NCBI GenBank assembly: GCA_964649095.1
Contig: CAZYPH010000066.1
Location: 1 to 12,753 of the forward strand
Length of the DNA stretch: 12,753 nt
Source: CAZYPH01 sp964649095
GTDB taxonomy: Bacteria > Bdellovibrionota > UBA1018 > UBA923
Direction: 5' to 3'
Made by a program: the position numbers and the translations under genes. This document shows positions 1 to 6,129 of this stretch, in pieces; positions within the stretch are counted from its first letter, which is position 1, and every line of letters starts with the position of its first letter. The notes beneath the pieces are model-generated. The model worked only from the letters and a program-made list of their open reading frames with translations. It was not told the origin of the DNA and did no database searches.

Positions 1-108
1 GATGATAGTGCAAGAGTAATCTTGTGTAAAAGTAGCTAGATGCCCCATTCCTTTCCTTTTTTAAAAATCGTTACAATCACCTACTTAATTTTATTTTTGT
101 GTCGGTAT

Positions 109-137
109 TTGTCATTAGTTTTGTAGGCTATTAGTAT
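109..137 (+). promoter_or_regulatory. Candidate sigma70-type promoter for the GT9 gene
   Basis: TTGTCA at 109-114 (5 of 6 matches to TTGACA) is followed after 17 bases by TAGTAT at 132-137 (4 of 6 matches to TATAAT). Transcription would be expected to start about 7 bases further on, essentially at the ATG at 144, so the mRNA would have almost no leader. No Shine-Dalgarno sequence is visible before that ATG. A second -10-like box, TACAAT at 72-77, would give a leader of about 60 nt but has no good -35 partner. The rest of 1-143 is AT-rich and shows no gene I can support. Confidence 0.35.
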
Positions 138-143
138 CCTATT

Positions 144-1280
144 ATGTTGCCTTTGTTGGTTACGATTCGTATTTCCTCTCTTGGTGACGTAGTTTTGGCT
201 GCAAGTGCGGTGAAACGTAGCATTCTTGAGCGGTCTTCGGTGGTTGTGCTTTTTATTACCTCAGTTGAGCTGGTTAGTTTGGTTGAATGCATGTTTAGAG
301 ATGGCTTAAACGAGAGAGAGCTTAATCGCGTTACAGTCGTTGGTATCGATCGATCATGTTCAATTTTTTATCAACTAAATAAAATATATATAGCTTTATC
401 CGACCTCACAACTCTCAAGGGAGCTAAATTAGCAGCATTGGTTGATTTACACGGAAGCTTGCGTAGCAGGATCTTAATTGCTTATTTGAGATTTCAGACC
501 CTTATCATGAAGGGGCGGTGTGTTCGTACATTTAGCATCAACAAGCAGCGAATTTCAGAGTATTTGGTTTATCTCTTTAGAGCAATTTATCTGGTGCGTT
601 GTATTAATGTAAGCGTCGCACCTTGGTGGTTGAATTATAGTCTTTTGCTTGATCGTGCCGGTCGAGAGTGTTTGGACGATCATTTTGATAACAGTCACGT
701 TGAGTTGGAATCTCGGAGATTGGCGTCGTCACTTGAGGAGCGGAGGCGTAATCGGAAGAAACTCCCTGGAGAACCTCCTAAGTTGAGGGTTGGCATTGCA
801 TCTGATGCTGGCCACCCTGAAAAGGCCTGGGGGCTTGCTCGGTTTAAGGAACTGGCAGGCAAGTTGATGGCTCTCTATCCACACTTTGAGGTAGTTTGGT
901 TTGCTAAGGACCTAGTAGAACTATCGATTGACGGACCCATAGTGAATCTTACGGGACGGTTAAGCGTAGCGCAGGTTGCCGATGAGGTTCGACAATTAGA
1001 TATTATGATTTGTAATGACTCTGGGTTGCTGCATCTTGCGGAGTATTTTGAGGTACCTGTCGTCGCGATTTTTGGGCCTACACACACAAAGCTGGGTTTT
1101 GGGCCTCGGCTTGATGAAAGTATCGTCGTAGACTCGTCACTCTGGTGTCGGCCATGCTCTAAGTTTGGAAATAAATGTTTTCGTCCATTTCGTAAGCAAT
1201 TGTGCCTTAGTTTGGTTACTGTTGACGACGTCTTGGCGGCGTTTAAAATTGTATCATCTAGGTTGGTCAAGAAGACTTGA
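144..1280 (+). CDS. Glycosyltransferase family 9 (ADP-heptose:LPS heptosyltransferase-like)
   Basis: This 378-residue protein is a GT-B fold glycosyltransferase of family 9, the group that includes WaaC and WaaF, which add heptose to the LPS inner core at the cytoplasmic face of the inner membrane. Visible family blocks are the N-terminal SSLGDVVLA (11-19), where Asp15 matches the proposed catalytic base; DLHGSLRS (101-108); a Lys227/Trp229 segment at the start of the C-terminal domain; NDSGLLHLA (291-299); and FGPTHTKLGFGPR (310-322). The tail has four cysteines (335, 338, 345, 354) in the CxPC pattern common in WaaF-like proteins. The middle third (about 110-210) is poorly conserved, so the acceptor and donor sugars cannot be named. 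The gene stands alone on the plus strand and converges with rel. ATG 144 is chosen because it places the SSLGD motif at the usual distance from the N-terminus. Confidence 0.9.
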   Translation: MLPLLVTIRISSLGDVVLAASAVKRSILERSSVVVLFITSVELVSLVECMFRDGLNERELNRVTVVGIDRSCSIFYQLNKIYIALSDLTTLKGAKLAALVDLHGSLRSRILIAYLRFQTLIMKGRCVRTFSINKQRISEYLVYLFRAIYLVRCINVSVAPWWLNYSLLLDRAGRECLDDHFDNSHVELESRRLASSLEERRRNRKKLPGEPPKLRVGIASDAGHPEKAWGLARFKELAGKLMALYPHFEVVWFAKDLVELSIDGPIVNLTGRLSVAQVADEVRQLDIMICNDSGLLHLAEYFEVPVVAIFGPTHTKLGFGPRLDESIVVDSSLWCRPCSKFGNKCFRPFRKQLCLSLVTVDDVLAAFKIVSSRLVKKT

Positions 1281-1324
1281 TGTTGCCTTTCATCAGAGCG
1301 CCGACTTTTAAGGTCTTTTTGGTT

Positions 1325-3532
1325 TTATTGCCGTAAGCGCTCGACATTGATTACATGATCTAAACGCTCAAGTGCACTAACGATTTTGCTTAGCGTATCG
1401 ATCGATGAGACCTCGACCTCATATAGAGCAATTGCCTTTCGGTCCTTTGTTGTTTGAATATGGGCCGAGGCAATGTTGACTCCGTGTGAGGTAATTACTT
1501 GCGACATGGTGGCTAAAATCCCTGGGATGTCGTGCGATAAAACTCGGATACGGACGTTTCGTTTGATCTCCGAGTTTTTATTCCACGTGACCTCGACTTT
1601 TCTGCCTGGTTCTACGTCAAACGTTTTTTGGCACGTTTTCGTATGGACCGTCACGCCGCGTCCGCGGGTTACAAAGCCCAAAATCTGATCACCGGGAAGG
1701 GGATTGCAACACCTTGCAAAACGAATCAGGAGATCATCAATATTCTCGACTCGGACGGCGTTACGAGCCTCTGTTCTTTTTTTAGCGCTCTCGATGATGC
1801 GGCTAAAGAGTGATACTTTTTTATTTTGTGCGCCCGGAGAGTGTTTTGCCTGATTTTCATCAACCAAATCTTGACTCACCGTATTGGCGACAACCGTTTG
1901 AGGTGCCAGGCGGCCGTAGCCTACAAAAATATAAAGGTCGTCTAGCGACTTGGTGCCGCGTTTTGCTAAAAACTCCTGAAAGCGATCGGTCTTTGTCACC
2001 TTGTGGAGGCTAGTTCCATAGTCTCGAAATTCTTTTTCAAGCAATTCTTGTCCCAGACTCAGCGCGCGAGAACGTTCTTGGGTTTTAATATAGGCTCGAA
2101 TTTTTGCCTTGGCTCGGCTCGTACCAACGATCTTCAGCCAATCCTTGCTTGGGTTTTGTGTAGTGCTTGTTAAAATTTCAACCGTGTCCCCTGATCGTAG
2201 TTTGTAACGCAGCGGGACGATCTTGCCGTTGACCTTGGCTCCCACACACCGGTGGCCAAGATCCGTGTGGACGGCGTAGGCAAAATCTAAGGGAGTTGAT
2301 CGGAATGGAAACTCCATCACATCGCCCTGGGGTGTAAACACGTAAACCTCCTCGGCGGATAGGTCTACTTTGACGGTTTCTAAGAACTCAGATGGATCTT
2401 TAAGGTCATTCTGCCATTCCATCAACCGAGAGACCCACGCTACACTAGATCCCGCAGCCGTCTGACCATTGTCGATTAAGCCCTCTTTATACTTCCAGTG
2501 GGCGGCGATTCCGCGCTCGGCCACGTCATGCATTTCTTGTGTACGAATCTGGATTTCGATGCGTTCTCCATGAGGACCAATCACAGTCGTATGCAAGGAC
2601 TGGTACTTGTTGGCTTTCGGAATCGCAATATAGTCTTTAAAACGACCTGGTACGGGCTTGTACGTGGCATGAATGACCCCGAGGCCCTTATAACATTCTG
2701 TAATGTTGTCCAAAATGATGCGAAACGCGATGACATCGTGAACTTGTTCGAAATCAATACTTCGGCGCTCCATTTTTTTATAAATTGAATAAAAGTGTTT
2801 TGGACGGCCGGTTACGTAACCGTTCAAGTCATACTCTTTAAGTTTCTCTTCTAAAATCTGCACCACTTCTTCGATGTAATGTTCACGCTCTTTACGCGTC
2901 TTTGAAACCTTCTGAGCTAATTTATAATAAATATCAGGATGCAGATATCGTAAGCACAGATCTTCTAGCTCGGTTTTAATCGAGCTAATACCCAACCGGT
3001 TGGCAATCGGGGCGTAGATATCTAGAGTCTCCTGCGCAATATTTTTTTGTTTATACGGAAGCAGGTGTTCCAAGGTGCGCATATTATGCGTGCGATCGGC
3101 CAGTTTTACCAAGATGACTCTAATGTCCTTCGACATCGCCAAAATCATCTTACGAAAGTTTTCGGCCTGTTTCTCTTCACTGGTTTTAAATGATATTTTT
3201 GAAAGTTTTGTAACGCCGTCTACCAAAGCAGCAATCACGGGCCCGAACTTACTTTCGAGGGTTTCTAGAGTAGCTAGAGTATCTTCTATGGTGTCGTGTA
3301 ACAATGCAGTAATGATCGCCGGTAAGTCTAAACGTAATTCTGATAAGATATAGGCTACCGCCACTGGGTGCATCATGTACGGTTCGCCACTTTGGCGTTT
3401 TTGATTGCCATGAACCTCGACCGCGAATTGGTAGGCCTTTCTTAACAATGGGATGTCGGCATCTGGATAGTACGAAAGTATGTTCTTTATCAGGTCGTCT
3501 ATGGTCGGATTTGTTTGGGTTGTAATTGGCAT
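1325..3532 (-). CDS. rel: Bifunctional (p)ppGpp synthetase/hydrolase, long RelA/SpoT homologue
   Basis: This is a full-length 735-residue RSH protein that makes and degrades the alarmone (p)ppGpp. The HD hydrolase domain is intact: HPVAVA (55-60), LLHDTIEDT with His79/Asp80 (77-85), and LADRTHNMRTL (144-154). The synthetase domain has Asp266, the G-loop RFKDYIAIPK (297-306), YQSLHTTV (310-317) and EIQIRT (326-331). The RFKD signature is the RxKD type of bifunctional enzymes, not the ExDD of synthetase-only RelA. A TGS domain follows (about 395-455), then a helical region, a zinc-finger/RIS segment with Cys608, Cys609, His630 and Cys634, and a C-terminal ACT domain (about 660-735). Both active sites look competent, so this may be the only long RSH enzyme in the genome. 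The gene is last in an accA-gmk-rel run. Its ATG lies inside gmk and has no clear Shine-Dalgarno sequence, which suggests translational coupling. Confidence 0.97.
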   Translation of the reverse strand: MPITTQTNPTIDDLIKNILSYYPDADIPLLRKAYQFAVEVHGNQKRQSGEPYMMHPVAVAYILSELRLDLPAIITALLHDTIEDTLATLETLESKFGPVIAALVDGVTKLSKISFKTSEEKQAENFRKMILAMSKDIRVILVKLADRTHNMRTLEHLLPYKQKNIAQETLDIYAPIANRLGISSIKTELEDLCLRYLHPDIYYKLAQKVSKTRKEREHYIEEVVQILEEKLKEYDLNGYVTGRPKHFYSIYKKMERRSIDFEQVHDVIAFRIILDNITECYKGLGVIHATYKPVPGRFKDYIAIPKANKYQSLHTTVIGPHGERIEIQIRTQEMHDVAERGIAAHWKYKEGLIDNGQTAAGSSVAWVSRLMEWQNDLKDPSEFLETVKVDLSAEEVYVFTPQGDVMEFPFRSTPLDFAYAVHTDLGHRCVGAKVNGKIVPLRYKLRSGDTVEILTSTTQNPSKDWLKIVGTSRAKAKIRAYIKTQERSRALSLGQELLEKEFRDYGTSLHKVTKTDRFQEFLAKRGTKSLDDLYIFVGYGRLAPQTVVANTVSQDLVDENQAKHSPGAQNKKVSLFSRIIESAKKRTEARNAVRVENIDDLLIRFARCCNPLPGDQILGFVTRGRGVTVHTKTCQKTFDVEPGRKVEVTWNKNSEIKRNVRIRVLSHDIPGILATMSQVITSHGVNIASAHIQTTKDRKAIALYEVEVSSIDTLSKIVSALERLDHVINVERLRQ
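3499..3532 (-). other. 34-nt overlap of gmk 3' end and rel 5' end
   Basis: The gmk stop codon (complement of CTA at 3499-3501) lies 34 nt inside the rel reading frame, whose ATG is the complement of CAT at 3530-3532. The two frames are different. No Shine-Dalgarno sequence precedes the rel ATG, and the next in-frame Met is residue 53, within the HD domain, so this start is the only sensible one. Ribosomes finishing gmk probably re-initiate at rel, tying rel synthesis to gmk translation (inference). Confidence 0.8.
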
Positions 3533-4113
3533 GAGTGTTTTGTCAGAATATCTACAATCTGTGAAAAGGCCTCTTCTAGCTTGTAGTTTACGACAATATG
3601 ATCAAACGAGGAAGCTTGTTTCAGTTCTTGGCGCGCCGTTTCTAAGCGAATAGCAATGGCTTCGGCTGATTCTGTTTTTCGTTTCATCAAACGGTTTTGA
3701 AGCTCTTCTTCTGATGGCGGGGCTATAAAAATAGTAATCGCACGACTACCGTAAATTTTCTTTAGAGCAGCGGCACCTTGGACGTCGAGGTCAAGAATAA
3801 GGTGAGTGCCTGTATTTAAGGATTCTTCAAGCGGGGCTCTTAACGTACCATACCAAGTTTTGCCAAATACGAGAGCATACTCCACGAACGCTTGGTGCTG
3901 GATATTTTTCTGAAAAGCATCCTCGGATATAAAGTAGTAATCAACCCCATCTTGCTCAGCGCCCCTTGGTTTGCGGGTCGTGGTAGATACAGAATGTTTA
4001 ATATTTAAATATCGCTCACATAGCAGTCGGATTAAAGTACTTTTCCCCGTACCTGATGGTGCCGAAAGTACTATGAGAAACGTGTTGGGGGTTGGATTTG
4101 AATCTATTTGCAT
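3499..4113 (-). CDS. gmk: Guanylate kinase
   Basis: This 204-residue cytoplasmic enzyme phosphorylates GMP to GDP with ATP, supplying GTP, dGTP and the precursor of (p)ppGpp. The P-loop APSGTGKST is at 18-26. The GMP-binding region is represented by STTTRKPRGAEQDGVDYYF (43-61) and VFGKTWYGT (82-90). LDLDVQGA (107-114) is the block that follows in the family, and the lid region with Arg-rich helices covers about 140-165. Length is typical (about 205). The gene starts 16 bases after accA ends, with only a weak purine stretch (TAAAG) before its ATG, and overlaps rel downstream. Nothing looks degraded. An identity other than Gmk is unlikely, because the TTTRKPR and VDYYF blocks are diagnostic. 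Confidence 0.97.
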   Translation of the reverse strand: MQIDSNPTPNTFLIVLSAPSGTGKSTLIRLLCERYLNIKHSVSTTTRKPRGAEQDGVDYYFISEDAFQKNIQHQAFVEYALVFGKTWYGTLRAPLEESLNTGTHLILDLDVQGAAALKKIYGSRAITIFIAPPSEEELQNRLMKRKTESAEAIAIRLETARQELKQASSFDHIVVNYKLEEAFSQIVDILTKHSCQLQPKQIRP

Positions 4114-4129
4114 CTTTAGCAGTGTTTTT

Positions 4130-5167
4130 TTAAAATATTTTAATAGTGTGAGCGCCCAAATTACGAAATTTTTTTCTTCGTAAATCGATGAACGTTGCCA
4201 TGTTTTGATTTGTAAATTGGGAACTTAGTTTTGTTAAGTGTTTGCCAATCGCTTTTTTGAGAAGCTGAGCCGCTGCCTCTGTGTCTCGGTGTGCGCCGCC
4301 AACCGGCTCTGGGCAAATACCATCAATTACTTTCAGGCGACTCAAGTCGTTTGCAGTGATTTTTAATAGTTCAGCAGCGCGTTCGTGGTGGGCGCTATCA
4401 GACCATAAAATGGAAGCGCAAGACTCAGGACTGATGACCGAATAGATTGCGTACTCTTGTACAAGTACGATATCTGTGGCGGCAAGCGCAAGTGCTCCGC
4501 CTGAGCCGCCCTCACCAATAATGACAGATAGCGTTACTGTTTTTAGGTCTAACATTCGCGAAATGCACGCTGCAATGGCATGCGATTGTCCACGTTCTTC
4601 TGCGTCGATTCCTGGAAAGGCACCTGGGGTATCTACCAAACTTATTACAGGAAAATGCAGTCGTTCCGCTAACTCATACAGGCGAAGTGCCTTTCGATAA
4701 CCCTCAGGGCGCATCATGCCAAAATTTCGTTCTACTTTTTCTTTTGTGGAACGTCCCTTTAATGGAGCCACTACAGCCACGGTTGAATCGAAATCACCAT
4801 AGGAAAACCGGGCCAAACCTGTAAAACAGCTTTTGTCGTCTTTGAATGCGCGGTCTCCGCGAAGTTCTTCAATGTTTGAAAATAAATATGGAAAATAATC
4901 TAACGCATAAGGTCGCGATGGGTGTCGGCTGAGTAACACACGCTGCCAAGGCGTTAGGTTGGCATACGTATCTTTTGTGAGTTGGTTCAGCTTTTGAGAG
5001 AGAGACTGGATCTCTTTAGAAAAGCTAGTGTTGGAATCTGAGGCCTTTGCAGTAGAGTTTAAACCGCCTGAGTTGTTGCCATTCGCCTGAGTCTCAATGC
5101 GCTTCAATTCTTTGATGCGCTGTTCTAGATCGAATAATGGTTTTTCAAACTCGAGGTGTGTTTCCAT
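4130..5167 (-). CDS. accA: Acetyl-CoA carboxylase carboxyltransferase subunit alpha
   Basis: AccA pairs with AccD to form the carboxyltransferase that moves the carboxyl group from biotin on AccB to acetyl-CoA, giving malonyl-CoA, the first committed step of fatty-acid synthesis. The 345-residue protein shows the family from end to end: a LEFEKPLFDLEQRI start (5-18), RHPSRPYALDY (81-91), KGRSTKEKVERNFGM (137-151), PEGYRKALRL (154-163), VDTPGAFPG (178-186), the oxyanion/CoA-site glycine run IGEGGSGGALA (217-227), and YSVISPESCASILW (242-255) followed by EPVGGAHR (287-294). It is about 25 residues longer than E. coli AccA because of a Ser/Asn-rich linker at about 28-50 and a short extra C-terminal tail. 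AccD is not in the window, which is common when accA and accD are unlinked. It is the first gene of the minus-strand run and has no clear Shine-Dalgarno sequence. Confidence 0.96.
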   Translation of the reverse strand: METHLEFEKPLFDLEQRIKELKRIETQANGNNSGGLNSTAKASDSNTSFSKEIQSLSQKLNQLTKDTYANLTPWQRVLLSRHPSRPYALDYFPYLFSNIEELRGDRAFKDDKSCFTGLARFSYGDFDSTVAVVAPLKGRSTKEKVERNFGMMRPEGYRKALRLYELAERLHFPVISLVDTPGAFPGIDAEERGQSHAIAACISRMLDLKTVTLSVIIGEGGSGGALALAATDIVLVQEYAIYSVISPESCASILWSDSAHHERAAELLKITANDLSRLKVIDGICPEPVGGAHRDTEAAAQLLKKAIGKHLTKLSSQFTNQNMATFIDLRRKKFRNLGAHTIKIF

Positions 5168-5173
5168 AAATTT

Positions 5174-5202
5174 GTTTCAAGCTAACACAAATTGCCTAAA
5201 AT
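5174..5202 (+). promoter_or_regulatory. Candidate promoter for the FliL-domain gene in the divergent gap
   Basis: The 41-bp gap between the divergent accA and FliL-domain starts contains TAAAAT at 5197-5202 (5 of 6 matches to TATAAT), with a weak GTTTCA (3 of 6) 17 bases upstream at 5174-5179. The -10 box ends 7 bases before the ATG at 5209, so the predicted transcript would start at or next to the start codon. Going the other way, CATAAT read on the minus strand at 5211-5206 could be a -10 for accA with a leader of about 30 nt, but its -35 is poor. The two promoters would overlap. Confidence 0.35.
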
Positions 5203-5208
5203 GAAATT

Positions 5209-6030
5209 ATGGATACGGAAAAGGCGCACGAGTCAGAAGTAGAGGGATCAAAAAATAACGAGCAGAGCAAACCCAAAAAAGTTGCCGCCCTTGTTGATAA
5301 AATAAAAAAGATTTTCAACAAGAAAAAATTGGTTACTCAAACGCCGACAGCACCTCGTGATGAAGCGCCAGCCCGAGCTGATAAGAGCACCAAAATGGGT
5401 TTCGTGCCTTTCTTAGTATTGCTATGTGCGATTGGTTTCATTGTTTTTGGAATATATTCATTAATTGATATATTTTCAGAAAAATTTAAACATCAAAGTG
5501 CTAGCGAGTCGCCGGCGAAGTCTGAGGCGCACGATGAGGGTATTCATGGGGATGCTCATGGGGATGCTTTAAGTAAATTTGCGACGGACCAAAAAAATAT
5601 TACGATTGCTAAGGAAAAACTTGTGGCACTGTCGTTGTACACGGTTTTTGTGCAATCGAATCAGGGTCGGCGTTCGGTTAATGTCGAGCTCTACCTTGAG
5701 GCCAGTGACGTGCATACCGCGAAGGTTTTAAACGCGCATCGCGATGCCTTAGAAGATATTGTTAATTCGTTTTTGACGACTCTGCATGAGGATGACTTTA
5801 ATGATCCGGTGAGGCGCGAGGGTTTGAAGTCTAAATTAATAGCCTACGTTGACAAAAATTTATTGGAAACGATGAGGGCACAGAAAAAATTCGGTCCGAA
5901 GCTTGGACGTGTTGTTAGTCATGATACTTCCCACGCTGAGTCTCTCAAAAACCCGGAGGAGGAATCAGAGACTGAAGAAGTAAAGGGCAGGATTGAGACC
6001 GTGTACTTTACTCAGTTGGTGATGGGCTGA
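5209..6030 (+). CDS. FliL-domain single-pass membrane protein
   Basis: This 273-residue protein has a Lys-rich cytoplasmic N-terminus (about 20-62), one transmembrane helix (about 64-88) and a periplasmic C-terminal domain. The domain resembles flagellar FliL, the stator-associated ring protein: LYTVFVQSNQGRRSVNVELYLEA-like strand pattern (143-165), the DALEDIVNSFLTTL helix (179-192), LKSKLIAYVDKNLL (206-219), and a closing VYFTQLVMG (265-273) that matches the VYFTxFVxx end of FliL. It is longer than typical FliL because of the basic N-terminal region, a His/Asp-rich linker (about 100-125) and an acidic insertion of roughly 30 residues (about 228-260) before the last strand. No flagellar gene lies nearby, so a role in flagellar or another motility motor is only a possibility. 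It is transcribed away from accA and is separated from resB by 99 bp. Confidence 0.75.
   Translation: MDTEKAHESEVEGSKNNEQSKPKKVAALVDKIKKIFNKKKLVTQTPTAPRDEAPARADKSTKMGFVPFLVLLCAIGFIVFGIYSLIDIFSEKFKHQSASESPAKSEAHDEGIHGDAHGDALSKFATDQKNITIAKEKLVALSLYTVFVQSNQGRRSVNVELYLEASDVHTAKVLNAHRDALEDIVNSFLTTLHEDDFNDPVRREGLKSKLIAYVDKNLLETMRAQKKFGPKLGRVVSHDTSHAESLKNPEEESETEEVKGRIETVYFTQLVMG
5545..5568 (+). repeat. Perfect 12-bp tandem duplication
   Basis: The unit CATGGGGATGCT occurs twice in a row (5545-5556 and 5557-5568). It encodes HGDA twice (residues 113-120) in the flexible linker after the transmembrane helix of the FliL-domain protein. The duplication is in frame and looks like recent slipped-strand expansion. 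Confidence 0.9.
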
Positions 6031-6129
6031 TTTCAGTCTTTTCCCCTCAAAGTCAGGCTCGATTTCAATAGATCTTACGACTTATTTGGTGCGCGATAGA
6101 GTGGATCGTTCTATACCGTAATTTGTATT

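Noticed and set aside
1..39. Open frame from the left edge ending at TAG 37-39, possibly the tail of an upstream gene
   Set aside because: Only 12 codons with no recognisable sequence; it cannot be told from chance.
875..1270. Antisense open frame of 131 codons
   Set aside because: It lies wholly inside the well-supported GT9 gene, and its translation shows no family feature; it is a shadow frame.
1268..1345. Possible terminators between the convergent GT9 and rel genes (TCAAG/CTTGA hairpin at the GT9 stop; GAGCGC/GCGCTC pair at 1296-1342)
   Set aside because: The first stem has only 5 bp and no T-run after it. The second has a loop of about 35 bases and reaches into the rel coding end. Neither is a convincing intrinsic terminator.
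3075..3353. Plus-strand open frame of 92 codons opposite rel
   Set aside because: It is antisense to the conserved HD domain of rel, with no ribosome-binding site or recognisable protein features.
6025..6042. Short hairpin followed by TTTT at the end of the FliL-domain gene
   Set aside because: The stem is at most 5-6 bp, needs a G-T pair and a loop of 2-4 bases, and the T-run is four; too weak to call.
6031..6129. Flagellar (sigma28-like) promoter in the gap before resB, suggested by GCGCGATAGA
   Set aside because: The match to GCCGATAA is partial, and no TAAA-type -35 box sits at the required distance.
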